From: Candidatus Zixiibacteriota bacterium
GTDB lineage: Bacteria; RBG-13-66-14; B26-G2; WVWN01
Length of the DNA stretch: 64,000 bases
Direction of reading: 5' to 3'
Assembly (NCBI GenBank): GCA_011773985.1
Contig: WVWN01000001.1
Location: 45,614 to 109,613, forward strand
The notes beneath the pieces were generated by a model. The model saw nothing but the letters and a program-made list of their open reading frames with translations. It searched no databases and was not told the origin of the DNA. The first letter of the stretch is position 1. Each line of letters opens with the position of its first letter. The translations under genes and the position numbers were made by a program. This document shows positions 42,951 through 51,168 of the stretch, one piece after another.

Positions 42951-44126
42951 TTACTTCACCACGAAGAGTTGCTCGAGGGCGATCGACCGCCCGAAAAGTT
43001 CGAAGCCGAATTGCGCCAGAAACGCGGTAACGACGCCTACGATTATGGAGATCAATATTATGACTTTACCCAGGTCCTGGCCGACGAGGCTCCCCAGGAG
43101 CCGAGGCTCCCGACTGAGGTAGGCGCTCGCCGCGAATAGCTCCTCGCCGATCAGCGTATAGTCGCACGCCGCGATGAAGAAGGGGAGTTGCGAGGGCATC
43201 GCCGTCCCGGCTATTTGGATAGCGCCGACGGAGTGGCCGGTCTCGGCCAGGATTAGCGATTCGGCGTAGAACGTACCGAGGTAAAAGTTGGCCGCGGGCT
43301 TCTCCCGCAACATAATGCCGTCTACGCCGGCGACGTAGCCGAACTGGTCGTCCGTCAGGTACCGGACGTTCTCGCGACGGTACGCGTCCGGCCGGCCCGC
43401 CTCGAGGTAAGCTTCTTTGACGACTTCTTGCGCGGTGGACATCACCAGCGAACGCGAGCACGGCACGAGTAAGGCGGCGTCGTACTCGGCTATCATAGTG
43501 GCTACCCTTCCCAGTATCGTTACCGCGGCGATGGTCTGGATGTCGTCAATGTCGGCTATCCCCGGGACGTAGAGGACCGGTTTGCCCATTTCCGTGGCCC
43601 GCCCCACCGCTTCCTGCACCGCCTCCAGGCCCGCGATGCGACGGATGAAGAGCTCTTTGCCCGCCCGTGCTTGCGAGATAAAATACAGCACGAATGCCGC
43701 CAGCACGACGGAGGCGACGAGCATATTGAGCCGGTCCGGGTGGAACCATTCGGCGGTCGCCTTGACCGGCCCAGCCGGCGCCGCGTCCGTGCTCATCCTC
43801 TCGCCGCGTGCACGAACCTTGTAGAAATATTCGACGCCGTTCTCGGCTTCTTCGTCCGTAAACTCATAATTTTCCTTGCCGGATTCGACCTCGCCCAATC
43901 TCTCGTACTCGCCCGCGGCGCGCGTAGCCCGCCAAACCTCGTAAGCGAGGACTTGCACTTTCCGCCCGGCTTCGTCCGGCGAAGGCTGCCAGGTTAGGGT
44001 GATCGAGCTGCCCGCGTCGAGGGGCGTGTCCCGGGCCGTAACACCCTCCGCCGCTTGCAACATTTGGCCGAAAGCCGGGGCCGCTAAGGCCATAATGATA
44101 AACACGCCCAAAGGGACCGACTTCAT
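42951..44126 (-). CDS. Signal peptide + FnIII + DUF6754-like protein, cassette B subunit 1
   Basis: 391 residues, first gene of the operon. Signal peptide (about 1-20), FnIII domain (about 28-118; SITLTWQPSPDEAG...YEVWRATRAAGEYERLGE...YFYKVRARG), helix about 134-152, cytoplasmic DUF6754-like domain (about 158-350), helix about 355-378. Conserved with the paralogue at 35146: RRIAGLEAVQEAVGRATEMG, YVAGVDGIMLREKPAANFYL, FYAESLILAETG and ACDYTLIGEELFAASAYLSRE. It follows a leader of about 81 nt from the promoter at 44214-44242. Confidence 0.75.
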   Translation of the reverse strand: MKSVPLGVFIIMALAAPAFGQMLQAAEGVTARDTPLDAGSSITLTWQPSPDEAGRKVQVLAYEVWRATRAAGEYERLGEVESGKENYEFTDEEAENGVEYFYKVRARGERMSTDAAPAGPVKATAEWFHPDRLNMLVASVVLAAFVLYFISQARAGKELFIRRIAGLEAVQEAVGRATEMGKPVLYVPGIADIDDIQTIAAVTILGRVATMIAEYDAALLVPCSRSLVMSTAQEVVKEAYLEAGRPDAYRRENVRYLTDDQFGYVAGVDGIMLREKPAANFYLGTFYAESLILAETGHSVGAIQIAGTAMPSQLPFFIAACDYTLIGEELFAASAYLSREPRLLGSLVGQDLGKVIILISIIVGVVTAFLAQFGFELFGRSIALEQLFVVK

Positions 44127-44213
44127 ATCGGGTACCTCGTACGTTTCGGACGACGCACTTAACGTTACCGCGGAAGGACCCGGCGCGGTTCGTATCCGTT
44201 TAACGATTAAAAA

Positions 44214-44242
44214 AATTTACCACGATGGCGTTACCGTGTCAA
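44214..44242 (-). promoter_or_regulatory. Promoter TTGACA-N17-TAAATT of the 12-gene operon
   Basis: Minus strand: -35 TTGACA at 44242-44237 and -10 TAAATT at 44219-44214, spacer 17. No internal terminator is seen down to 32842. Confidence 0.75.
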
Positions 44243-44338
44243 GAATTAAAAAAGGCGTATGGCCTACTTATACGGTTCCGCCGGGCGCGGGAGCGGCGCG
44301 CCCGTAACCCGCGTTCTACTTTCGATGCGAAATAGGAG
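44243..44338. other. Spacer between divergent promoters
   Basis: About 96 bp between the two -35 boxes. GC-rich with a short GGGCGCGGGAGCGGCGCGCCC imperfect palindrome (44283-44303), a possible regulator site. No gene. Confidence 0.4.
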
Positions 44339-44367
44339 TTGACACGCGGCCCCCGTAGATGTAAAAT
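44339..44367 (+). promoter_or_regulatory. Promoter TTGACA-N17-TAAAAT of the bactofilin gene
   Basis: -35 TTGACA at 44339-44344 and -10 TAAAAT at 44362-44367, followed by an AT-rich stretch. About 54 nt before the ATG at 44421. Confidence 0.8.
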
Positions 44368-44420
44368 TTAATTAGTATTATTTTAATTTTGGCTCAGCGT
44401 GCTCGTTAACCCTGGGTTTA

Positions 44421-44843
44421 ATGGCAAACAAACCTGACGACCGGCGCTTCGCAGACGTCGAGTTCGACTCCTATATTTCCGACGGGGCCGAAGTCCACGG
44501 CTCTTATCGGGGCAAGGCCAATCTGCTTATCGCCGGCGTTATCCAAGGCGACTTGGAAGTCGACGGGACCGTGATGGTTGCGACGCCCGCCGCCGTGAAC
44601 GGCGACGTCTCGGGCATTAACGTCATCGTGTCCGGGCGGGTTGAGGGCGACGTACGGGCGCGCAAGGTCGCGGAGGTCCGTCGCAAGGCGGTCATAAAAG
44701 GCAGCGTCGTGGCTCGTGAGGTATTTATCGCGGTGGGCGCCCAGGTGGGGGGCGACATTATCGCCCACGGCAAACGGGGGGTGACGTCGTTCAGGGAACG
44801 CCGTCCCGCCCCCGCGGGCGAACCCGGGCCTAAGCAACCTTAA
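44421..44843 (+). CDS. Bactofilin-family cytoskeletal protein
   Basis: 140 residues. A short polar N-terminus, then the bactofilin beta-helix of short repeats (about 20-118): GSYRGKANLLIAGVIQGDLEV, GTVMVATPAAVNGDVSG, VIVSGRVEGDVRARK, AVIKGSVVAREVFIAVGAQVGGDI. A Pro/Arg-rich tail follows. Bactofilins polymerise without nucleotide and place cell-wall or motility proteins. Divergently transcribed from the 12-gene membrane operon, which may be chance or may hint at shared location. Confidence 0.85.
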   Translation: MANKPDDRRFADVEFDSYISDGAEVHGSYRGKANLLIAGVIQGDLEVDGTVMVATPAAVNGDVSGINVIVSGRVEGDVRARKVAEVRRKAVIKGSVVAREVFIAVGAQVGGDIIAHGKRGVTSFRERRPAPAGEPGPKQP

Positions 44844-44869
44844 ACCCTCCAAATGGCGAGGAGAACGCG

Positions 44870-46216
44870 TTGGCTTTCAAACGTGCGGATGCGGAGAAAA
44901 TAGTCGAGCGGGCGCTCCAGGCCTCCCGGGCGGACGAGACGCTGGTCCTGCTCGAGTTTTACCGGCGCGCGGTGACGCGGTTCGGCGAGAACGAGATACA
45001 CCAGAACGTGGACGAGAGCCACGTAGATCTTACGGTTCAGGCCGCGGTGGGTAAGAAGGTGGGCGTTGCCCGGGGCAACGTTAACCGGGAGGGCGACACC
45101 AAAAAACTCGCCGAAACGGCCTTCGCCATCGCCCGCGTCCAGGGCGAGAAGGAAGACTATGCCGGCCTCGCCGAGCCGAGCGCGGTCCCCGCCGTTGGAA
45201 GCTACAGCGACGTTACGGCGAACTACACGCCGGACCAGCGAGCCGACGCCGCGGGCGAAGTCATCGCCGCGGCCAAGGCCGCCAAGATGAAGGCCGCGGG
45301 GTCGTTCCGAACGGAGGGGGGCGCCCTTACGGTGGCCAACTCCAAAGGCGTTATGGTTCACCACCCCTACACGGAGGCGGAGCTGGTGGGCGTCGTCATG
45401 GCCGAAGACGCGAGCGGTTACTGCGAGGGCGGCGGGTGGGACGCTACGCGTATCGACGTCGCCGCCCTGGCCGAGGACGCGGTCCGCCGCGCCGAGCTCT
45501 CGAGAGTGCCGCGCGACGTCGAGCCCGGCCAATACGACCTCGTCGTCGAACCCTACGCGGTCGCCGAGCTTTTCACCTGGCTCGCGTTCGTGGTGTTCGA
45601 CACGCGCGCCTACCAGGAAGGTCGGAGCTTGCTCTCGAAGCGTATGGGTGAAAAGATAATGGGGGATAATATCACCATCGTCGACGACGGCCTCTCCCCC
45701 GAAACCGTACCGCTGCCCTTCGACTTCGAGGGCGTTCCCCGCCAGCGCGTGACGTTGGTCGAGAAGGGCGTCGCGAGCGGGTTGTGTTACGACCTCGCGA
45801 CCGCGGCGAAGGAGGCCAAGAAGACCACGGGCCACGCCTTGCCGCCCGGCGCCGGCTACGGCCCCTTCCCTCTAAACCTTGCGCTCGAGGCGGGCGATTC
45901 GTCGGTGGAAGAGATGCTCGCGTCGATGGAGCGGGGGCTTTACGCTACGCGCTTCCACTACGTCAACGGCTTCGTGGAACCGATGCAAGCCGTTTTTACG
46001 GGGATGACGCGGGACGGAACGTTCTGGGTCGAGGGCGGCGAGATTAAATACGGCGTGAAGAATCTCCGCTGGACCGAGAGTATGTTGCGCGCGTTCTCGA
46101 ACGTGCGGACGCTCGGCCGGGATCGGCGCCTGCTGGGCGTAACGAACGGCATAAGGACCGTTTCGCCGGCCGTCTATTTTAAAGATTTCACTTTCACCGG
46201 GACGACGGAGCATTAA
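44870..46216 (+). CDS. TldD/PmbA-family protein (PmbA-like)
   Basis: 448 residues from TTG at 44870 (GAGGAGA upstream). The family pair TldD/TldE(PmbA) forms a heterodimeric metallopeptidase used on modified peptides and CcdA. This copy has the N-terminal RFGENEIHQNVDES block and C-terminal FVEPMQAVFTGMTRDGTFWV / GIRTVSPAVYFKDFTFTG segments, but I see no HExxxH zinc motif, so it is the non-catalytic PmbA/TldE type. No tldD partner is in the window. Follows bactofilin by 26 nt. Confidence 0.8.
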   Translation: MAFKRADAEKIVERALQASRADETLVLLEFYRRAVTRFGENEIHQNVDESHVDLTVQAAVGKKVGVARGNVNREGDTKKLAETAFAIARVQGEKEDYAGLAEPSAVPAVGSYSDVTANYTPDQRADAAGEVIAAAKAAKMKAAGSFRTEGGALTVANSKGVMVHHPYTEAELVGVVMAEDASGYCEGGGWDATRIDVAALAEDAVRRAELSRVPRDVEPGQYDLVVEPYAVAELFTWLAFVVFDTRAYQEGRSLLSKRMGEKIMGDNITIVDDGLSPETVPLPFDFEGVPRQRVTLVEKGVASGLCYDLATAAKEAKKTTGHALPPGAGYGPFPLNLALEAGDSSVEEMLASMERGLYATRFHYVNGFVEPMQAVFTGMTRDGTFWVEGGEIKYGVKNLRWTESMLRAFSNVRTLGRDRRLLGVTNGIRTVSPAVYFKDFTFTGTTEH

Positions 46217-46229
46217 CGTAGGGGGTCGT

Positions 46230-46430
46230 ATGGGTGGAGCGCAGACGAAATCGGTTACGGTACGCCTCGACTTGGGCGTTAACGACCGCCTTGGCCGCTA
46301 TTGCGCCGATGCGGCGTTGTCCAAGTCGTTAGTCGTCAATTGCGCCCTCGCGCATTTCTTGGGCACGAGCGAGAAAACCCGGTTCGAAATTTTAAAGGGT
46401 TACATTACGCGCGCCAAGAAAAAGCGGTGA
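46230..46430 (+). CDS. Ribbon-helix-helix protein
   Basis: 66 residues. The pattern KSVTVRLDLGVNDRLGRYCADAALSKSLVVNCALAHFL is a CopG/Arc-type strand followed by two helices, so a small DNA-binding regulator. The C-terminus is basic (ITRAKKKR). GGGGGT precedes the ATG, 13 nt after the PmbA-like gene. No toxin partner is adjacent. Target unknown. Confidence 0.65.
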   Translation: MGGAQTKSVTVRLDLGVNDRLGRYCADAALSKSLVVNCALAHFLGTSEKTRFEILKGYITRAKKKR

Positions 46431-46850
46431 GGGCGCGAGGCGTTCCCTAAGCGAAGGGCGGCACGCGGGCGTTAAGTCGCGCCTGGTTAATGACGCGGCC
46501 CCAGGGATTAATGTACAACCGAGCAGGGTACGGGAAGGTTCCCGTGCCCTGATTATATGAGCGTGTGGGCCTTGGCCGTCGTGACCGGTCCCGCGGCGCG
46601 CGCCGGCTTTGCCGTCGGCTCGAGTTTTATTTCCCGTAATTTTCGGCGAGACAGATCACGTCCGCGGCGCGGGGGAGGCGGCGGAGGTTACTTCCGGCGG
46701 GTGGGCGGTCGGTTGGCGCTAAGGAGAAACGTTTGGCCGCGCAACGCGAGGTCGTGAAGGGCGTAGTCATCGTCGACGGCGCCGAAGGCTTTGAACGTAG
46801 CTTAAGGGCGCGGGTTATTGCCCCGCGCCCGCACTTGTCCTAAGGCGGCG
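46431..46850. other. Intergenic region, 420 nt, with two hairpins
   Basis: A near-perfect 12-13 bp inverted repeat at 46524-46551 (CAGGGTACGGGAA / TTCCCGTGCCCTG) without a T-run, and a second hairpin at 46806-46830. No gene recognised between them. Confidence 0.5.
46806..46830 (-). terminator. Possible terminator after the sugar dehydrogenase gene
   Basis: GGGCGCGGG / CCCGCGCCC, perfect 9-bp stem, 7-nt loop. Only TT follows on the minus strand, so intrinsic termination would be weak. Confidence 0.4.
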
Positions 46851-48038
46851 CTAGCCGTGGTACGTAATCCTGTAAACGGCGCCCGCTTTGTCATCCGATA
46901 CGAGGAGCGTGCCGTCGGGCATGACGAGGACGTCGACGGGTCGGCCCCAGGCTATGCGCCCGCGCAGCCAGCCCTCGGCGAAGACCTCGTACGAGGCCGC
47001 GCCGTTGCCGTCGAGCCGGACCAGCGTTAAGCGATAACCGATCGGCGTCGTCCGGTTCCAAGAGCCGTGCTCGGCGATGATTATTTGTCCCCGGTACGCC
47101 GGCGGGAACATTTCGCCGACGTAAAACCTCATCCCTAAAGCCGCGACGTGGGGCCCGAGCTCCTTGGCCGGCGGCGTGAACGCCGGCGGCCTCCCCTTCT
47201 TGCCGTACGTCGGATCGGGTATGTCCGCTCCGTGGATGTACGGGAAGCCGAAGTGCAGGCCGGCCCTCGGCGCCCGATTGAGCTCGTCGGGGGGCTCGTT
47301 ATCTCCCATCCAATCGCGGCCGTTGTCGGTAAACCACAGCTCGCCCGTGTCGGGGTGCCAGTCGAACCCCACGGTGTTGCGGACGCCGCGCGCGAACACC
47401 TCAAGGCCGGAACCGTCCGCGTTCATGCGCATTATGGAAGCGTAGCGCTCGTCGTCCCGCTCGCACACGTTGCAAGGCGCGCCCACCGGGACGTAAAGTT
47501 TTCCGTCCGGGCCGAAGCGGATGAATTTCCAACCGTGATGCTTGTCTCGCGGGAAGGTGTCGTTGACCGTCGCCGGCGCGGGCGGCCGCTCCAGCCGGTT
47601 CTCGACATCGTCGAACCTGATAACGCGACTAATTTCGGCGACGTATAGCGCGCCACCCCGGGACGCGACGCCGTTGGGGTTGTTCAGGCCTTCGGCGATA
47701 GTCGCGACCTCCTCGGCGCGGCCGTCGCCGTCGCGGTCCGATAGGGCGTAAACCTTGCCCTTCCCTCGCGTACCCACGAAGACGGTGCCTTTTTCGCCCA
47801 GCGCCAGCGAGCGCGCGCCCGGCACGGGGTACGCGTAGACGCCGATGCGGAAACCGGGGGGTACTTTGATTTCGTCTATGGGGAGGCCGTGGCCCCAGTC
47901 CCCGGTCGCGACGGCCGCCGCGGCCGCCGTAAGGGGGGCGGCGTCATTGGGCGGGGAGGTGCGGCCGCAAACTGCGCACACAAAGGCGGACGCCGCGACG
48001 GCGACGGCTACGCCGGGCCCGCAATAGTTCCTCGACAC
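46851..48038 (-). CDS. PQQ-type sugar dehydrogenase (sorbosone dehydrogenase-like), exported
   Basis: 395 residues from GTG at 48038 (AAGGA upstream). Signal region with cysteines at about 20-25 (SAFVCAVCG), perhaps a lipoprotein. The mature part is a six-bladed propeller of the soluble glucose/sorbosone dehydrogenase type: PPGFRIGVYA, GLNNPNGVASRGGALYVAE, HHGWKFIRFGPDGKLYVPVG, GFDWHPDTGELWFTDNGRDW and the late GSWNRTTPIGYRLTLVR. Such enzymes oxidise sugars with PQQ. The GAPCNVCE pair is unusual. The upstream cytochrome could take the electrons. Confidence 0.8.
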   Translation of the reverse strand: MSRNYCGPGVAVAVAASAFVCAVCGRTSPPNDAAPLTAAAAAVATGDWGHGLPIDEIKVPPGFRIGVYAYPVPGARSLALGEKGTVFVGTRGKGKVYALSDRDGDGRAEEVATIAEGLNNPNGVASRGGALYVAEISRVIRFDDVENRLERPPAPATVNDTFPRDKHHGWKFIRFGPDGKLYVPVGAPCNVCERDDERYASIMRMNADGSGLEVFARGVRNTVGFDWHPDTGELWFTDNGRDWMGDNEPPDELNRAPRAGLHFGFPYIHGADIPDPTYGKKGRPPAFTPPAKELGPHVAALGMRFYVGEMFPPAYRGQIIIAEHGSWNRTTPIGYRLTLVRLDGNGAASYEVFAEGWLRGRIAWGRPVDVLVMPDGTLLVSDDKAGAVYRITYHG

Positions 48039-48089
48039 GATGATTCCTTCCGGCTTTCGCGGAGGTGAGCGCCCCAGCTTAGCGCGGGG

Positions 48090-48443
48090 TTATTTGCCGT
48101 AGGTCGCGGTCAAGTATTCGACCAACGCCTCGCGTTCCTCGTCGTTAACTTTCGCGCCGTTTTTCTTCATGCGCTGGATAATGTTTTCCCACCCGGCGCG
48201 GTCGAGCTTTTTCTTTTTCACCCTGTCGAGGGTATGGCAGACCGCGCACCGAGATTCCAAGAGCGTTTGGCCTGCCGTTTCAGTTGCGGGCGCGGCTTCG
48301 GCCTCGTACGGCGCGGCGGTCGACGCGGGCGCTTCGCGGACGTTTTCGGGGGCGTTCGCGACGTCCTTCTGGCCGCCGCAACCTGTAAAGGCCAGCGCGG
48401 TGGCGAAGGCGGCGAGGATATTTAGGGTAGCTGTCCGGGGCAT
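48090..48443 (-). CDS. c-type cytochrome lipoprotein
   Basis: 117 residues. Lipobox LAFTGCGG (Cys about 22), a Pro/Ala/Glu-rich linker, then one heme site CAVCH (about 67-71) and a C-terminal helix (REALVEYLTATYG). The KKKKLDRAGWENIIQRMKKNG region resembles the small cytochromes paired with quinoprotein dehydrogenases. The distal Met is probably M89 or similar. It lies 51 nt upstream of the PQQ-type dehydrogenase on the same strand, so it is its likely electron acceptor. AAAGGAG precedes the ATG. Confidence 0.85.
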   Translation of the reverse strand: MPRTATLNILAAFATALAFTGCGGQKDVANAPENVREAPASTAAPYEAEAAPATETAGQTLLESRCAVCHTLDRVKKKKLDRAGWENIIQRMKKNGAKVNDEEREALVEYLTATYGK

Positions 48444-48581
48444 ATTGAATCTCCTTTCGTGGAGCGGGTTCGTGGCCTGGGAGGAATGCGCGCCGAGCGG
48501 GCGGTCCTCATTAAACCGGCTTAGGTTAACATAATTGGAAAGGGATATGAATACAAAAGCGACGACCGAGGTAGTACGTTC

Positions 48582-48610
48582 TTGACAAGGCCCGGCGGCG
48601 GTGTTAATTT
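48582..48610 (+). promoter_or_regulatory. Promoter TTGACA-N17-TAATTT
   Basis: -35 TTGACA at 48582-48587 and -10 TAATTT at 48605-48610, about 32 nt before the ATG at 48642. Confidence 0.7.
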
Positions 48611-48641
48611 ACATAATTGAAGAAACGGCCGAGGAGACGAA

Positions 48642-51092
48642 ATGAGAACGATCACGTTTTCGATTTTAGTTTGCGCCGCCTGCGCCGGGGCGGTACTCCC
48701 GGGTGAGTTTCTCGTTAGCAGTCCCAAGCTCGTAGAGCCTTCCGGCGAAGCGGGCATTTGGTACTTGGCGGCTTCCCCGGTGGGGCATCTATACTTGGCG
48801 GACGGCCGCGCGCTTCCGCGCCTCGCTCCCTACCGCGTTTGGCACGACGACCCGGAGACCTCGACGTACTACCTCGTTTACGAGTACGAGCCCGGCGCTG
48901 CCGACGGGGCCGCCGCGTACGGCGATTTTGCGGCCTTCGGCGACGGCGTCTACCTCCTCGCCGCGACGCGGGGCCGGGAGGCGGAGGTGGCCGCCGCCGG
49001 GTTGCGGGCGCAACTCGTGCGCCTACTTCCCACGCGGCGGATATCGCGCCCGGACGAAGGCGAGGAACCCAGCCCCACGTTTAACGGCGATGTCGACGCC
49101 GCGCTTAAGGCCATTACGCCCGCTCGAGTAAAAGAATACCTTTCAACGCTCCAGGATTTCAAGACGCGATTCTCCTACGCCAGGGGTTACGAAAAGGCCG
49201 CGGCGTGGACGTACGACTTCTTCGACGATTTGGGATACGAGGCGTCGAGCGACGAGTTTTTCGGGATCGGCTTCGACGGCGTCTCGACGCCCACGGACGG
49301 CCGCAAGGTCTGGGTCGTAACCGACGGCGGAACGATCTACCATTCCCAAAACCGCGGCAACCGGTGGCAACGGCAGGACGCCCCGGCGAAGGGGTTCTTG
49401 TGGAGCGTCCAGTTCGTGAACGAAAGTGTCGGCTATACGGTGGGCGCCGCCGGCACCTGCCTCAAGACCACAAACGGCGGCACGACCTGGGTAGCGCAAA
49501 GAGTGCCGTACGACGGTTATCTCTTCGGCGTGGGTTTCGCCGACGCGGCTAACGGTTGGATTGCCGCCGACCGCGGCAAGATCTTCCACACCTCGAGCGG
49601 CGGCTCGAGTTGGGCCGAGCAGAACACGCCGACGGGCCAGCGCTTATACGACGTCGCGATGGCGGACGCGAGGCACGGTTGGGCTTGCGGCCGGAACGGC
49701 GTTATCCTTCGCACGGAGGACGGGCAGAAGTGGACGGCGCAGAATAGCAATACTACGGCCCGCCTATACGGGATCTACGCCGTCAGCGCCAACGAGGCGT
49801 GGTGTTGCGGTTGGGCGAAGATGCTCCTGCATACCACGGACGGCGGCCAGAACTGGCGGCAGGTCAACCTGGCCCAGCCTGTCTGGGCCTATTTCTACGA
49901 CGTCCGCTTCGGCGACGCGCAACACGGTTACGTCGTGGGTCTCAACGGCGCTTTTCTGTATACGGCCGACGGCGGCGGGACGTGGAAGTATAAACAAGTG
50001 GACGAGGAGAACTTTCAAAGTTGCGACTTCGCGACGGCTTCTTTTGGTCTGCTCGGCGGCTCGGCGGCGCTGTACCGGACCGCGGACGGCGGCGCGACGT
50101 TTGATTCCCTCTTGGAGAGCTTCGACGATAGGTGGCGGAACGTCGTCGCCGAGAAGAAGGGCCGGACCCGGCCGGGGGAGGTCGTGATAATCTGCGGCCA
50201 TATGGACTCCACGTCCGGACGGCCCTTGGAGCTCGCGCCCGGCGCGGACGACGACGGCTCGGGCACGGCGGCGACCCTCGCGGCCGCGCGCGCCCTCGCG
50301 GGCCTCGACTTCGAGCGGACGTTGCGCTTCATCGCGTGGTGCGGCGAGGAGCAGGGCCTCTTGGGCAGCCGGCATTACGCCCAGAACGCGGCTAAGAAGG
50401 GCGAGGAGATAATCGCCGTCGTGAACCTGGACATGGTGGCGTACGACGAGGAGGGCGGCAAGCGCGACGATACCTCCGACATTACCAACGACGCGTCGAA
50501 GTGGCTCGGCGAATATTTAATCGAGGCCGGCCGGTTGTATAAAATCGACCATATCTTCGACCTGGTGGTGGACCCGGGCGCCGGCAGTTCGGACCACGCC
50601 TCTTTCTGGAACGCCGGTTACGACGCCATCCTGCTTATAGAGGGGGAGAAGGGCCCGGGCGGCGGCCAGGATAACCCTTATTATCACACCACGCGGGATA
50701 CCGTCGACACGTTGAGGATGAAGCTCGAGGTCGACTGCGCGCGCGCCGGCACGGCGACGGTGGCGCATCTCGCGCGCGTCCATTACCCGGCGCTCGTCGC
50801 CGAACCGTCCCCCCGCGGCAAGCCCGGGCCGTTCGCGGTATATCCCAACCCGTTCAAGGCGGGTGCGAGTGCCGGTTTTGTACGTTTTGACGGCTTGAGC
50901 GGCGGTTGCACCGTCGAGATCTACGACCTCTCGGGCCATCTTATATTTTCTTACGAGCACGCCGCGGGGATGCCTTATTACGATTGGCCCGTCATCTCGG
51001 ACGACGGCGAGGCCGCCTCCTCGGGCGTCTATTTGTACCGCGTCACGGGCGCGGGTCTGGAGAAGAGCGGCAAGCTCGCGGTAATTCGCTAG
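48642..51092 (+). CDS. Secreted M28 aminopeptidase with BNR/YCF48 propeller and gliding-type C-terminal domain
   Basis: 816 residues. Signal peptide (about 1-20), then an N-terminal domain, a YCF48/BNR-like propeller inserted at about 215-490 (repeats with HTTDGGQNWRQV, YTADGGGTWKYK), and the M28 zinc peptidase domain. Metal and catalytic residues are all visible: H520 in HMDST, D536 in DDDGSGT, E569/E570 in CGEEQG, D597 in NLDMVAYD, H652 in SSDHASF. Residues about 735-816 (YPNPFKAGAS...SSGVYLYRVTGAG...KSGKLAVIR) are a type-A gliding/T9SS-like sorting domain. Active outside the cell. GAGGAGA precedes the ATG. Confidence 0.9.
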   Translation: MRTITFSILVCAACAGAVLPGEFLVSSPKLVEPSGEAGIWYLAASPVGHLYLADGRALPRLAPYRVWHDDPETSTYYLVYEYEPGAADGAAAYGDFAAFGDGVYLLAATRGREAEVAAAGLRAQLVRLLPTRRISRPDEGEEPSPTFNGDVDAALKAITPARVKEYLSTLQDFKTRFSYARGYEKAAAWTYDFFDDLGYEASSDEFFGIGFDGVSTPTDGRKVWVVTDGGTIYHSQNRGNRWQRQDAPAKGFLWSVQFVNESVGYTVGAAGTCLKTTNGGTTWVAQRVPYDGYLFGVGFADAANGWIAADRGKIFHTSSGGSSWAEQNTPTGQRLYDVAMADARHGWACGRNGVILRTEDGQKWTAQNSNTTARLYGIYAVSANEAWCCGWAKMLLHTTDGGQNWRQVNLAQPVWAYFYDVRFGDAQHGYVVGLNGAFLYTADGGGTWKYKQVDEENFQSCDFATASFGLLGGSAALYRTADGGATFDSLLESFDDRWRNVVAEKKGRTRPGEVVIICGHMDSTSGRPLELAPGADDDGSGTAATLAAARALAGLDFERTLRFIAWCGEEQGLLGSRHYAQNAAKKGEEIIAVVNLDMVAYDEEGGKRDDTSDITNDASKWLGEYLIEAGRLYKIDHIFDLVVDPGAGSSDHASFWNAGYDAILLIEGEKGPGGGQDNPYYHTTRDTVDTLRMKLEVDCARAGTATVAHLARVHYPALVAEPSPRGKPGPFAVYPNPFKAGASAGFVRFDGLSGGCTVEIYDLSGHLIFSYEHAAGMPYYDWPVISDDGEAASSGVYLYRVTGAGLEKSGKLAVIR

Positions 51093-51117
51093 CCGTCGCC
51101 CTTCACGTAAAGCGTAA

Positions 51118-51142
51118 GCCGACCCGCGAGGGTCGGCCTTTT
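51118..51142 (+). terminator. Intrinsic terminator after the peptidase gene
   Basis: GCCGACCC / GGGTCGGC with loop GCGA, then CTTTT. Confidence 0.75.
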
Positions 51143-51168
51143 CTACGCGCCGCGGTGCCGCTTTTGAC

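Noticed and set aside
46557..46757. 66-codon plus-strand frame in the 420-nt gap
   Set aside because: No ribosome site, Arg/Gly-rich end, no homology pattern.
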